Shown here: positions 46,005 to 55,449 of the stretch, piece by piece
Layout: each line of letters opens with the position of its first letter
Numbering within the stretch: the first letter of the stretch is position 1
DNA from: an uncultured Muribaculaceae bacterium
GTDB taxonomy: Bacteria > Bacteroidota > Bacteroidia > Bacteroidales > Muribaculaceae
NCBI GenBank assembly: GCA_944321705.1
Contig: CALUMG010000011.1
Coordinates: 32,103-96,102, forward strand
Direction of reading: 5' to 3'
Length of the DNA stretch: 64,000 nucleotides
Translations under genes and position numbers: made by a program
Notes under the pieces: generated by a model
Databases searched by the model: none
Told to the model about the DNA's origin: nothing
Seen by the model: only the letters and a program-made list of their open reading frames with translations

Positions 46005-47021
46005 CTATTTCTTGATAGAGTTTACAGTTGATTCAATGAAATATCTCGGACGAGATTTTACTTCCATGTATATTTTGCCTATGTATTCTCCAATTATGCC
46101 AAGGGCAACCAAGATGAGGGAGCCAAGGAACCAGATGGATAGTATGAGGGATGCCCATCCCGGATATGTGCGGCCAAGCAATATTGCTATGAGCACATAA
46201 ATGCCTACAGACATGGTGAGAAACAATGAGATTATGCCTATAAGGAAAATGGACCGAATGGGGCGGATGGAAAATGAAGTAATGCCTTCGACTGCAAAGT
46301 TGAGCATTTGTCCCAATGGGTATTTTGATTTGCCGTATTTTCGTGAATTCCGGTCGTAGTAAACAGTGGCTGAATGGAATCCCATTGAAGGTATTATTCC
46401 GCGCAGGAATACGTTGCGTTCGGGGTATTCAAGCAGGTGCTTGACGGCACGTTTGCTTAGAAGACGAAACTCGGCATGATTGGGTATGACAGGCGTGTGG
46501 GTGTTTTTCATAAGATTGTAGAATAGATTTGCAGTGTGCTTTTTTAGAAAAGAATCGCTATTGCGGTTTTTCCTTATCCCGATAACAATGTCGCAGCCAT
46601 CTTGGAATTTTTCCACCATTTCTGTAATTGCATTCACGTCATCCTGTAAATCGGCATCCAGGGTTATTATTGCGTCACTGTATTCTATTGCATGTTCAAG
46701 TCCGGCAATGATGGCATTTTGTTGTCCGACATTCCGCGACAATTTTATCCCTTTGATATCGGATTTGGCAGATGAAGCAATGGAGCATATTTTCTCCCAA
46801 GTGTTGTCAATGCTGCCATCATCTACAAACAGAATTGAAAAGTTGTCAATCGCTGTTTGATTAGAGTTTACGAGCGATTGCAGGTGCGAAATCAGGGCAT
46901 CTGTCGTGTAATTCAATGTGGCTTCCTCATTGAAGCATGGTATTACTATCGTTAGATGTAGGGAATGCCGATTGTCGTCGTTGTTCATGTTTGCGCAGGA
47001 TGGAAAATTGTCGAAATTCAT
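46005..47021 (-). CDS. Family 2 glycosyltransferase with C-terminal membrane anchor (GtrB/ArnC/DPM1-like)
   Basis: A 338-residue inverting GT2 enzyme. It has LTIVIPCFNEEATLNYTTDA at the start, the ILFVDDGSIDNTW segment and the metal-binding ITLDADLQDD. Two C-terminal membrane helices (IRSIFLIGIISLFLTMSVGI and ASLILSIWFLGSLILVALGI) follow. Such enzymes transfer a sugar from a nucleotide donor to undecaprenyl phosphate for export. The ATG overlaps the stop of the Crp/Fnr-type regulator by 4 bases, indicating translational coupling. MNNDDNRHS at residue 12 is an alternative start. Confidence 0.92.
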   Translation of the reverse strand: MNFDNFPSCANMNNDDNRHSLHLTIVIPCFNEEATLNYTTDALISHLQSLVNSNQTAIDNFSILFVDDGSIDNTWEKICSIASSAKSDIKGIKLSRNVGQQNAIIAGLEHAIEYSDAIITLDADLQDDVNAITEMVEKFQDGCDIVIGIRKNRNSDSFLKKHTANLFYNLMKNTHTPVIPNHAEFRLLSKRAVKHLLEYPERNVFLRGIIPSMGFHSATVYYDRNSRKYGKSKYPLGQMLNFAVEGITSFSIRPIRSIFLIGIISLFLTMSVGIYVLIAILLGRTYPGWASLILSIWFLGSLILVALGIIGEYIGKIYMEVKSRPRYFIESTVNSIKK

Positions 47022-47701
47022 TCATTTGAATGAACTATGTTAAGAAAGTCTTCCCTGTTGTGAACCTCTATTTCCGACATTGTAAAAGTGATGAGGCCGT
47101 TTTCTTGTAATTTGTTCATTGTGTTTATGAACGAAGAGCGTTGTATGCCTAACAATGTACACATGTCTTTCTGTTTGAATGATATTTTTATTCCTGTACC
47201 GGTGCGTTGTGTTAAGGATGTTATGAAAAATGCCAATCTTTCGGCAACTGAGCCGGTTGATAATGACAGCAATTTGTCGGAATAACGTTGTGAATTGCGA
47301 GAAATAACATTTAGCATGTTGAACAGAAAGACATTGTCGCTTTGCAATATGTTTATGTAATCTGATTTTGATATTTGAAGAATTCCGCAGTCACCATTAG
47401 CATAAGCTGCAAATGGATAGGCAGTTGTGCGTCCGAACAAATAGTCGGGCCCAAGGACGTTAGGACTGGACAAGTTCTCATATAGTTTTATTTTCAAGTT
47501 GCGGCATTGCGTTTCTATCGTTACTTTACCCGATATGATAAATTTCATGTGGGTACAGTTGCTGTTGGCTGCTATTATTTCTTGTCCATTGCTGTATTTG
47601 AGGAAATGGAATGGAGTCTTCTCGATCAGTTCGGATAATTTATCGCGACTGACACCTTGGAATAGTGGAAGGTCCATTAAAATTTCATACATACTGTTCA
47701 T
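47018..47701 (-). CDS. Crp/Fnr-family transcriptional regulator
   Basis: A 227-residue regulator with an N-terminal cyclic-nucleotide-binding-like domain (FQGVSRDKLSELIEKTPFHF, MKFIISGKVTIETQ) and a C-terminal winged helix (FKQKDMCTLLGIQRSSFINT). There is no Fnr-type cysteine cluster, and I do not see the canonical cAMP-binding RS pair, so the signal is unknown. The ATG at 47701 or the one 9 bases later may be used. A TATATTTG box (minus strand 47730-47723) is a possible -7. It is coupled to the glycosyltransferase gene. Confidence 0.9.
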   Translation of the reverse strand: MNSMYEILMDLPLFQGVSRDKLSELIEKTPFHFLKYSNGQEIIAANSNCTHMKFIISGKVTIETQCRNLKIKLYENLSSPNVLGPDYLFGRTTAYPFAAYANGDCGILQISKSDYINILQSDNVFLFNMLNVISRNSQRYSDKLLSLSTGSVAERLAFFITSLTQRTGTGIKISFKQKDMCTLLGIQRSSFINTMNKLQENGLITFTMSEIEVHNREDFLNIVHSNE

Positions 47702-47789
47702 AACGAAATTTATTAACCTCTACAAATATAGCGATAATTCACGACAAATTATGTTAAATTTAAGAAAATATAAGCAGCTCGGAGTCTGG

Positions 47790-48707
47790 TCAATGGGATG
47801 AGGAATGTTTGTTTTTACGATATAACTGCCAGCTGTTGATGGCATTTTGCCATACTATATAGGATGCAGGGGCAACTGAAATAATAGGATTGAGATAGGT
47901 GAGGCTCATCCATAGCCCGAGTATGGTATTTTTTTGTCCGAGGCCTTGTGCACCAGAGACTGGATCACCGTAGTGCCATCCTAATTTTCGGCCTATGAAG
48001 AATTGCAGGCAGCACACTATGAGTGCGGCTAAAGCAAGCCAAGACATTTGCAAGAATTCGCTTGAAGGTTGTTTTACCATGAAACTCACGGCTTGCCCCA
48101 TTACAATGAACAATGATACTGCCCATATCCAGAATGAACTTGACTGGTGTCCCGATATAAACCTGTGGGCTTTAGGCATTAAGTATTTGAGTGCAATGGC
48201 AGTGGCCAATGGCAGCAATAGCAATGGGATGACTTCTTTGCATATTTGTGAAAAAGAATTCATGAAATCTATTTCTCCTCCTCGTATCATTGAAAGCAAA
48301 GATGGTGCGGTCAATGCGACTGTTATGTTGCATAATAGTGAGTATGTGGCTATTTTGGTAATGTTTCCTCCCAGCATGCCGGTTATTACGGGTGCTGCTG
48401 TGGCTGTAGGCATGAAAAAACAGATGAATGCTCCTGCAGCAACTTCAGGATTGAAATAATATATTAATCCATACGCTGCAAATCCTCCTATTAATTGAAT
48501 GGCCAAAAGCGACCATTGGAAAGATGTGATTCTTAAATCTTGCAATTCAAGCTTAGTGTAGGTGATGGTAAGCATCAAAAAAATCAGGTATGGTGTTATT
48601 ACCGATAATTTGTCGATGTACTCATGAAATATTATTCCACAAAGCATGGATAGAGGTAAAATCCATGACTTTAGCATTTGTTTTATGTGTAAATCAGCAA
48701 GAGTCAT
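47790..48707 (-). CDS. BASS-family (bile acid:sodium symporter-like) transporter
   Basis: A 305-residue membrane protein with about 9-10 helices. The ITYTKLELQDLRI segment after helix 2, FICFFMPTATAAPVITGMLGG, and YGDPVSGAQGLGQKNTILGL in the C-terminal half are features of the BASS/ACR3-like superfamily, with the crossed half-helices. Members move organic anions with Na+; the substrate here is unknown. It lies between hisS and the Crp/Fnr gene with gaps of 71 and 88 bases. Confidence 0.82.
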   Translation of the reverse strand: MTLADLHIKQMLKSWILPLSMLCGIIFHEYIDKLSVITPYLIFLMLTITYTKLELQDLRITSFQWSLLAIQLIGGFAAYGLIYYFNPEVAAGAFICFFMPTATAAPVITGMLGGNITKIATYSLLCNITVALTAPSLLSMIRGGEIDFMNSFSQICKEVIPLLLLPLATAIALKYLMPKAHRFISGHQSSSFWIWAVSLFIVMGQAVSFMVKQPSSEFLQMSWLALAALIVCCLQFFIGRKLGWHYGDPVSGAQGLGQKNTILGLWMSLTYLNPIISVAPASYIVWQNAINSWQLYRKNKHSSSH

Positions 48708-48728
48708 ATCAATTGTATAAATTAAAGA

Positions 48729-48750
48729 CGGAGTTGCTTGTACAACTCCG
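48729..48750 (-). terminator. Terminator of hisS
   Basis: CGGAGTTG (48729-48736) pairs with CAACTCCG (48743-48750), 6-nt loop, followed on the minus strand by TCTTTAATTT. It lies 29 bases after the hisS stop. Confidence 0.8.
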
Positions 48751-48778
48751 CCTGTTATGAAAAGGTTAAATTATATTA

Positions 48779-50143
48779 TCAAGACTTTAGTTTCTCAATG
48801 ACTTGTTCTATGGTAAGGGACTCTTGAGAACCTTCGATCATATTCTTCAGCGTGATGCAATTATTTGCCATTTCGGTTTCACCGACTAATGCAACATAAG
48901 GGATTTTTGCTGTATCGGCATAGGCGAGTTGTTTTTTCATTTTGGCCATTTCGGGGTATATTTCTGCCGCGATGCCAGCTTTGCGTAATTTGTTGATGTG
49001 TTTAATGCATTCGCGACATTCATTTTGCCCGAAATTGATGAATATTATTTTTGAGCCTGAATGAGTGCTGTCGGGGTATAGGTTTAATGTATTCAGCACA
49101 TCATATATACGGTCGGCTCCAAAACTTATTCCGACACCTGAAACTCCCGGCAAACCGAAAATCCCTGTCAAGTTATCATATCGGCCACCTCCTGTGATAC
49201 TTCCTATTTCGACATCTTGGGCCTTTACTTCGATTATTGTTCCTGTATAATAATTCAATCCACGAGCAAGCGATATGTCGAGTTCCACTTTTGCTTTAAG
49301 TTCAAGATTGTCGGTATTGCTTAGGACAAAATTTATTTCTTCAATTCCTTTCATTCCGATTTCGGAAGAAGAAAGCATCGCAGAAAGCGCGTTTATTTTT
49401 TCGTTGTTATTACCAGATAATTGTAACAACGGTTGTAATGCTTCGATGGCAGAGTCGTTGATTCCCTTCTCGCGAAGTTCTTCATTTACATTGTCAAGCC
49501 CAATTTTGTCGATTTTGTCAATAGCTACAGTGATGTCGACAATTTTGTCGGGAACTCCGATTGTCTCTGCTATTCCGGCCAATATTTTGCGGTTGTTGAT
49601 TTTTATAGTCACGTTGACTCCGAATCGTTTGAATACTTCGTCAATCATGGTCAGTAATTCGATTTCGTTTATCAACGAATCGCTGCCTACGACATCGGCG
49701 TCGCATTGGTAAAATTCCCTGTATCGGCCTTTCTGTGGACGATCGGCACGCCACACGGGTTGTATCTGATAACGTTTGAAAGGGAATTGTATCTCATTTC
49801 GGTGTTGCACGACATATCGTGCGAAAGGCACTGTTAAGTCGTAGCGTAATCCTTTTTCACATATATGATTAGTGAGATGTATGCAATCCCGTTCAGCAAG
49901 TTCCTCGTCGGGTGCATTTTTCAAGTAGTCGCCACTATTTAATATCTTGAAGAGCAATTTGTCACCTTCTTCTCCATATTTCCCCATCAGAGTCGACAGG
50001 TTTTCCATGGCCGGTGTTTCTATTTGCTTAAATCCGTAAAGGCGAAAGACATCTTTGATAGTGTCGAAGATGTAATTTCGCTTTGCCATTTCTTCGGGAG
50101 AGAAATCCCTTGTACCTTTAGGTATCGATGGTTTCTGTGCCAT
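48779..50143 (-). CDS. hisS: Histidyl-tRNA synthetase
   Basis: A 454-residue class II synthetase. It has motif 1 region [11 protein letters not shown], motif 2 [21 protein letters not shown] with [10 protein letters not shown], the histidine-specific [15 protein letters not shown] and [12 protein letters not shown], and motif 3 [13 protein letters not shown]-terminal anticodon-binding domain follows. A TATCTTTG box on the minus strand (50170-50163) 20 bases before the ATG is a probable -7 element. Confidence 0.96.
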   Translation of the reverse strand: MAQKPSIPKGTRDFSPEEMAKRNYIFDTIKDVFRLYGFKQIETPAMENLSTLMGKYGEEGDKLLFKILNSGDYLKNAPDEELAERDCIHLTNHICEKGLRYDLTVPFARYVVQHRNEIQFPFKRYQIQPVWRADRPQKGRYREFYQCDADVVGSDSLINEIELLTMIDEVFKRFGVNVTIKINNRKILAGIAETIGVPDKIVDITVAIDKIDKIGLDNVNEELREKGINDSAIEALQPLLQLSGNNNEKINALSAMLSSSEIGMKGIEEINFVLSNTDNLELKAKVELDISLARGLNYYTGTIIEVKAQDVEIGSITGGGRYDNLTGIFGLPGVSGVGISFGADRIYDVLNTLNLYPDSTHSGSKIIFINFGQNECRECIKHINKLRKAGIAAEIYPEMAKMKKQLAYADTAKIPYVALVGETEMANNCITLKNMIEGSQESLTIEQVIEKLKS

Positions 50144-50370
50144 ATTATTTAGATTTTAGGTGCAAAGATAGTGCAAGTTGGGCGCAAAAGGAAAATTTAG
50201 CATGTTGAAATTTTATGCGTAAATAAACTTCATTCTAAGATAAAGTTAACAATGATGAGGTTTTTATAAGTCGTGTGTGTAATTTAAGATTTTTTTGTAA
50301 TTTTAAGCCGAGTTGTATGTCATGGAAGATACATGTTTATTTAATTAACGAATTAGATTAACCGATAATA

Positions 50371-51408
50371 ATGATGATGAAAAAATCGATTCTTGCATGT
50401 TTGTTGTCGTGCATGTTTGTATTTACAAGTTGTGGAGAAAGCAATGGTTCCCCTGTTCCTGATCCAAATCCCGAGCCGGGAATCGTGAGTAATTTTGCCA
50501 AAGGAGCCGATGTCAGCTGGTTGACCGAGATGGAGGGTAATGGTATTAAGTTTTACGACAAGTTTGGCAATGAAAGAGAGTGCATGGGACTTTTGAAGGA
50601 GCTTGGCGTGAATTCCATACGATTGCGTGTGTGGGTAAATCCTGAAGGCGGATGGAACGGCAAGCAGGATGTATTGGCGAAGGCGAAGCGAGCCAGCGCG
50701 TTGGGAATGAAATTAATGATAGATTTCCATTATAGTGATTCATGGGCCGATCCGAGTAAGCAAACAAAACCTGCTGAATGGGTTGATTATGACCTGGAGC
50801 AGTTGAAGCAAGCTGTGGCAAGTCACACTACAGATGTCCTTCAAACGTTGAAGGACAACGGCATTGATGTCTCTTGGGTACAAGTTGGGAATGAGACAAG
50901 TGGAGGCATGTTGTGGGAAACCGGACGGGCTGAAGGTAGCAATTTTGGAAACTTCGCGCAACTTCTAAATTCCGGATATGATGCAGTGAAGGGTGTTTAT
51001 CCCAATGCCAAGGTAATCGTACATCTTAACAACGGACAGGACTTGCAAATGTATACATGGATGTTCAATGGTTTGAGAGATAATGGTGCTAGATGGGATG
51101 TTATCGGCATGTCTCTTTATCCCGAAGATGATAATTGGCGTGAGCTTACCGATCAATGTCTCAATAATATGAAAACACTTGTCGGAATGTATGACAAGGA
51201 TGTTGTCTTGTGTGAAATCGGAATGTCATGGGATTCTCCTTATGCCGTTACTGCGATAGGGAAGATGATGGACGGATGTAAGGAAACAGATCGTTGTCTT
51301 GGCTTGTTTTATTGGGAGCCTGAGTGTTACAACGGTTGGAGCAATTACACCAAAGGCGCATTTGACAATAACGGGAAACCTACGGCAGTAATGAGCGTTT
51401 TCAATTAG
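50371..51408 (+). CDS. GH53 arabinogalactan endo-beta-1,4-galactanase, lipoprotein
   Basis: A 345-residue secreted glycoside hydrolase of clan GH-A. The signal peptide ends in a lipobox (FTSC, Cys21), so it is a lipoprotein, perhaps surface-exposed. KGADVSWLTEMEGNGIKFYD and SIRLRVWVNP are GH53 hallmarks. The acid/base is probably Glu175 in VGNETSGG, and the nucleophile Glu282 in VLCEIGMSW. The family cuts beta-1,4-galactan side chains of pectin. Unlike most Bacteroides polysaccharide genes it has no SusC/SusD partners or other glycosidases next to it. Its stop lies 3 bases from the stop of the convergent lytic transglycosylase. Confidence 0.94.
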   Translation: MMMKKSILACLLSCMFVFTSCGESNGSPVPDPNPEPGIVSNFAKGADVSWLTEMEGNGIKFYDKFGNERECMGLLKELGVNSIRLRVWVNPEGGWNGKQDVLAKAKRASALGMKLMIDFHYSDSWADPSKQTKPAEWVDYDLEQLKQAVASHTTDVLQTLKDNGIDVSWVQVGNETSGGMLWETGRAEGSNFGNFAQLLNSGYDAVKGVYPNAKVIVHLNNGQDLQMYTWMFNGLRDNGARWDVIGMSLYPEDDNWRELTDQCLNNMKTLVGMYDKDVVLCEIGMSWDSPYAVTAIGKMMDGCKETDRCLGLFYWEPECYNGWSNYTKGAFDNNGKPTAVMSVFN

Positions 51409-51411
51409 TGA

Positions 51412-52824
51412 TTAGAGAGTATTGTCGAGTTTTATTTTTGATTTGTAGATGTTGTAATGGCGGAATACTTCTTTCACATAAGCGACAGTTTGCTTGCCTC
51501 TAAAGTATCCAAATCGGCAAGCGTCGTCGTTGTAATATTCGGGATTTGCCTTCCATAATACGGCATCTTCCACGTTGCCAAACCATTTTGTGGGGTCTTT
51601 ACCATATTTTCTTGCCAATGCGATGGCATCATATATGTGTCCGATTCCGGAATTATAAGCTGCAATGATGAAATATAAGCGTTCGTTATCGTCAGGAACA
51701 TATTTCAACAGAGATTTATCAAGGTCTTTAATACTTTTTACGGCTGCCTCTATGTTTTTGTCAGGGATTGTGGATTCATTGGCATTGAGTCCGTAGGCTC
51801 TTGCCGTGCGAGGCATAAGTTGCATTAATCCTGTGGCTCCGGCCCAAGATTTTGCATTAGGATTGAAGCGGGATTCAACCCATGCTTGTGCCGCAAGTAT
51901 GCGCCAATCCCAATTTATGAGCGTTGCATGTTTCTTGAATAGATTGTCATAGTCGGAAATTATGCCATGTCTGAGGTTGTCGTTTATTTTCTTGATAATG
52001 TCGGTATCATCGTCGGTTATACCGATTTTGCTCATTTCGAAGTATCGTTTCAGAACCTTTTTATACTCCGGATTGTTTTTTTCAATCTTTGACCATGCGT
52101 CTATCGAATCGGCAAGCCATCTGTTTTCTTTAGCGACTGCCCATGCGGCTCGTTGAGGAAAACTTATTTCCAGTGAAATGTCGATGTTGTCGTAGTATGT
52201 GCGGTTTAACCTGGCAATGTCGCTGTCTACTACGGTCAATGGCAATTTGCCATCGGCAACCAAGCCGATTAAATCTTCGGTAATAATAGAATCTTTGTCG
52301 ATGGTGTGTGTATTTATGCCTCCGCCTATTTCATTGTCGAGATTTATGAGACGTGCTTCATATTTAGAACCTTTTTCGACATATATATCTTTGCCTATGA
52401 GTTGAGTCACGTCGGTTATCAGAGAATCGGATTTGGGTTGTACAAGTATCTGCCATGTTATGTTTTCTTGCCCGCAGTTCAGTACTTTACTTTGATATTC
52501 GGCTGTTATCGGAATTTCATAAGCAATCAAGTCGATTTTTCCCGAGTCGAGCATTCCAATCATCGACTGCATGTTGTGAGCTACGACAAATTTTACTTCT
52601 ATGCTTTTGTCTTTGGCAAAATTACAGATGCGTTCGTATTCATATCCTAAAGTGTCTTCACGGTATATAAAAAAAGATGTGGGGCTGTAAAGTGTTCCCA
52701 CAATGAGCGTGTCGGGCAATTCTTTTTCTTGCAAATGCTTTTGGTTCGGATTGCCACATGAGCCTAAAATCATTGACAGGCATGCCAGCGAGATAAAAAA
52801 AATGTTCAATAAGTGTTTTTTCAT
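51412..52824 (-). CDS. MltF-type membrane-bound lytic transglycosylase lipoprotein
   Basis: A 470-residue lipoprotein (lipobox MILGSC, Cys about residue 23). It has an N-terminal periplasmic solute-binding-like domain (about 40-265) and a C-terminal SLT domain. The latter carries the catalytic glutamate in AAQAWVESRFNPNA and SWAGATGLMQLMPRTAR, then IAAYNSGIGHIYDA. It cleaves peptidoglycan strands with formation of 1,6-anhydro ends. The two-domain layout is that of MltF (YfhD). Confidence 0.93.
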   Translation of the reverse strand: MKKHLLNIFFISLACLSMILGSCGNPNQKHLQEKELPDTLIVGTLYSPTSFFIYREDTLGYEYERICNFAKDKSIEVKFVVAHNMQSMIGMLDSGKIDLIAYEIPITAEYQSKVLNCGQENITWQILVQPKSDSLITDVTQLIGKDIYVEKGSKYEARLINLDNEIGGGINTHTIDKDSIITEDLIGLVADGKLPLTVVDSDIARLNRTYYDNIDISLEISFPQRAAWAVAKENRWLADSIDAWSKIEKNNPEYKKVLKRYFEMSKIGITDDDTDIIKKINDNLRHGIISDYDNLFKKHATLINWDWRILAAQAWVESRFNPNAKSWAGATGLMQLMPRTARAYGLNANESTIPDKNIEAAVKSIKDLDKSLLKYVPDDNERLYFIIAAYNSGIGHIYDAIALARKYGKDPTKWFGNVEDAVLWKANPEYYNDDACRFGYFRGKQTVAYVKEVFRHYNIYKSKIKLDNTL

Positions 52825-53013
52825 GAATGGTAATGTATTGAAGGAACGTTAATCATCATTTTCAAATAACTTACGATAAATCCATACACAGAAGGATAAT
52901 TTCAAAAGATGAAGAAAATGACAATGCCAATACAAATAATTAAAATTATTAAATCGAGCATATATTATCAAGAAAAATGCTAAAACGATAAAATAACTAT
53001 ATTATTTCGAGTT

Positions 53014-53030
53014 TTCCCACACGGTGGGAA
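53014..53030 (-). terminator. Hairpin downstream of purM
   Basis: TTCCCAC (53014-53020) and GTGGGAA (53024-53030) form a compact stem with a 3-nt loop. Flanking ATTAT/ATAAT bases can extend it with an internal loop. It lies 70 bases beyond the purM stop. There is no T-run, so function is uncertain. The remainder of the gap 52825-53099 is AT-rich with nothing else recognisable. Confidence 0.45.
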
Positions 53031-53099
53031 GATAATATAAAATGGAGAAATGTGGGAGCAGGAGATGAGTATGTCATGAACGGCAATTGGACATCAATA

Positions 53100-54266
53100 T
53101 TAATATTCAAATGTGCCGTGTTCCGATATTATAGTCAATTTGTTTTCTTTGGCATCTTTCACGCGACCGACGATGCGAGCCTCGATGTTGAAGCTATTTG
53201 AAATGTCGATTATGCTTTGTGCATCTTCTGGCTTTACATATAATTCCATTCTATGTCCCATATTGAACACTTTGTACATTTCTTTCCAATCGGTACCCGA
53301 TTGTTCATGTATTAGTTTAAACAAAGGTGGAATAGGGAACAGGTTGTCTTTGATCACATGTTTGTTTTCCACGAAGTGCATAACTTTGGTTTGTGCTCCG
53401 CCTGAACAGTGAACCATGCCATGAATCTTGTCACGCATAGAATCAAGAATTTTTTTGATTACAGGCGCATAGGTGCGAGTGGGAGATAGAACGAGTTTGC
53501 CTGCGTTTACAGAAACATTTTCCACGGCATCGGAGAGATGCATTGCACCTGAATAGACAAGTTCTTCAGGAACATTTTTGTCGAAACTTTCAGGATATTT
53601 TTCTGCTAAGTATTTGGCAAACACATCATGTCGGGCAGATGTCAGACCGTTGCTCCCCATCCCGCCATTGTATTCGTTTTCGTATGTAGCTTGACCATAA
53701 GAAGCGAGTCCGACAATGACATCCCCGGTGCTGATATTGGCATTGTTAATGACATCGCTTCGTTTCATTCTGCAAGTCACAGTACTGTCTACTATGATTG
53801 TCCTTACCAAGTCTCCGACATCGGCTGTTTCTCCTCCGGTTGATATTATTTTTACGCCAAGAGCATCAAGTTCGTGGATTAATTCCTCGGTTCCGTTGAT
53901 GATTGCCGCAATGACTTCTCCCGGAATCAACAGCTTGTTTCGGCCTATTGTTGAAGACAACAGGATATTGTCGGTAGCACCCACGCATAAGAGGTCGTCG
54001 ATGTTCATTATTAGGGAATCTTGGGCAATGCCTTTCCATACGCTAAGGTCGCCTGTTTCTTTCCAATATACATAGGCCAGAGAAGATTTTGTTCCGGCTC
54101 CGTCGGCATGCATGATATTGCAATATTCGGGATCTCCACCCAGTATGTCAGGGATTATTTTGCAAAAAGCCTTTGGATACAGACCTTTGTCAACATTTTT
54201 TATTGCATTGTGGACATCTTCTTTTGAGGCTGACACGCCACGCATGTCATAACGTTGATTTGCCAT
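53100..54266 (-). CDS. purM: Phosphoribosylformylglycinamidine cyclo-ligase (AIR synthase)
   Basis: A 388-residue enzyme for the fifth step of purine synthesis. Recognisable segments: IMHADGAGTKSSLAYVYWKE, AQDSLIMNIDDLLCVGA, ISTGGETADVGD, GDVIVGLASYGQATYENEY and the C-terminal VFNMGHRMELYVKPEDA. It is clearly AIR synthase family; the somewhat divergent sequence is usual for Bacteroidetes PurM. It lies 23 bases after cdsA on the same strand, so probably shares its transcript. Confidence 0.92.
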   Translation of the reverse strand: MANQRYDMRGVSASKEDVHNAIKNVDKGLYPKAFCKIIPDILGGDPEYCNIMHADGAGTKSSLAYVYWKETGDLSVWKGIAQDSLIMNIDDLLCVGATDNILLSSTIGRNKLLIPGEVIAAIINGTEELIHELDALGVKIISTGGETADVGDLVRTIIVDSTVTCRMKRSDVINNANISTGDVIVGLASYGQATYENEYNGGMGSNGLTSARHDVFAKYLAEKYPESFDKNVPEELVYSGAMHLSDAVENVSVNAGKLVLSPTRTYAPVIKKILDSMRDKIHGMVHCSGGAQTKVMHFVENKHVIKDNLFPIPPLFKLIHEQSGTDWKEMYKVFNMGHRMELYVKPEDAQSIIDISNSFNIEARIVGRVKDAKENKLTIISEHGTFEY

Positions 54267-54289
54267 AATATATAGGATTGTATTTTGTT

Positions 54290-55120
54290 TTACGATAAGA
54301 AAGTCAAAATTAAGAATAAAATGGATGCAGGAGTAACTAAAAGCAAACTGTCGATGCGGTCGAGCAAACCTCCGTGTCCGGGAATGATGTGACCGGAGTC
54401 TTTAACATGTAAAGTTCGCTTGATTAACGATTCGCATAAATCACCCCATGTTGAGAATATTGCTACGACTATTCCAAGCAGAATCCATTCAAATAGATTT
54501 AATCCGGAGAAATATGAATTGAATGCGAAATAGAACAAAATGCCGGCTATTATGCAGAATAAGAATCCACCCCAAAATCCTTCCCATGACTTTTTAGGTG
54601 ATATCCTTTCAAAAAGCCTATGCTTGCCGAATAGGCTGCCTACACAGAACGCTCCTGTGTCATTGAGCCAAATCATTATGAATATGGCCAACAGCAAGTG
54701 TGGAGCAAAGTTGAAATAAATAACATTTAGCAGAGACAGAGGCATTGCCACATACATTTGGCCCATGAATGAGTGGGATAATGACGCAATTGCGTTGTCG
54801 CTTTTGTCATATAGCTGCACAACCATTCTTATGATAAAATATGCAAGATAAATGGTGGCCGGCAACGTGAAGTTTCCCATCGTAGTCAAGCAAGCGGAGG
54901 CCGCGAACATAGTTATTCCGCCTAAGGAATCGAGCGAAGCCACAAGATACTTGAAAAATGAAGATTCTTGCCCGGCAAGGCGATGGAACTCCAATATCCC
55001 GAATATTATGAAAAGTGAAAATACTCCAAAGAAAAGATAAGGAGAGTCAAGAGTCAAAGCTGTGACTATGAGAGCCACATATATACATCCAGAAACCGTT
55101 CGTGTTAATATTTTTTTCAC
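54290..55120 (-). CDS. cdsA: Phosphatidate cytidylyltransferase
   Basis: A 276-residue integral membrane enzyme (about eight helices) that makes CDP-diacylglycerol for phospholipid synthesis. The family signature is at the C-terminus (KDSGHIIPGHGGLLDRIDSL). IWLNDTGAFCVGSLFGKHRL and ISPKKSWEGFWGG are the other conserved blocks. It has a good promoter immediately upstream and leads into purM. Confidence 0.95.
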   Translation of the reverse strand: MKKILTRTVSGCIYVALIVTALTLDSPYLFFGVFSLFIIFGILEFHRLAGQESSFFKYLVASLDSLGGITMFAASACLTTMGNFTLPATIYLAYFIIRMVVQLYDKSDNAIASLSHSFMGQMYVAMPLSLLNVIYFNFAPHLLLAIFIMIWLNDTGAFCVGSLFGKHRLFERISPKKSWEGFWGGFLFCIIAGILFYFAFNSYFSGLNLFEWILLGIVVAIFSTWGDLCESLIKRTLHVKDSGHIIPGHGGLLDRIDSLLLVTPASILFLILTFLS

Positions 55121-55144
55121 AGCTGCTTCATTAAATTTCTATTA

Positions 55145-55176
55145 CAAAATTATGGAATTATCTTAATTAAAACAAA
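55145..55176 (-). promoter_or_regulatory. Promoter of cdsA-purM
   Basis: On the minus strand, TTTG (55176-55173), 20 bases, then TAATTTTG (55152-55145), giving a leader of about 20 bases before the cdsA ATG. Confidence 0.8.
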
Positions 55177-55449
55177 TACCTGTTTGCATTTGAAGGTGAT
55201 GAAGATTTTAAATTTGTCGAGCCAGATTGTTTGGATTTAAACATTTATTATTAATTTTGGCCTTGCAGAATGTACATTTGTCTTTAGTTATAGGCAAGTT
55301 AAGATTTGTTTACGATAACCGTAGACTTATGTTTTTAACATGTAAAATTAGTTTGTCGATTAAAACGTTACATGTTTGTTATTTTTAATAAACGATAAAA
55401 AATTAATTTTGCCAATTGTTAAAGATTTGGATTCTCAATTGAATGAATT
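55177..55449. other. Divergent region between cdsA and the two-component genes
   Basis: The gene-free stretch 55121-55449 (329 bases) holds the cdsA promoter on the minus strand and a plus-strand promoter at 55230-55259. A second TAATTTTG box (55404-55411) is near the response-regulator start, but its nearest TTTG is 25 bases away. No small gene or RNA is recognisable. Confidence 0.6.
55230..55259 (+). promoter_or_regulatory. Candidate promoter of the two-component operon
   Basis: TTTG (55230-55233), 18 bases, then TAATTTTG (55252-55259). The leader to the response-regulator ATG would be about 185 bases. Confidence 0.6.
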
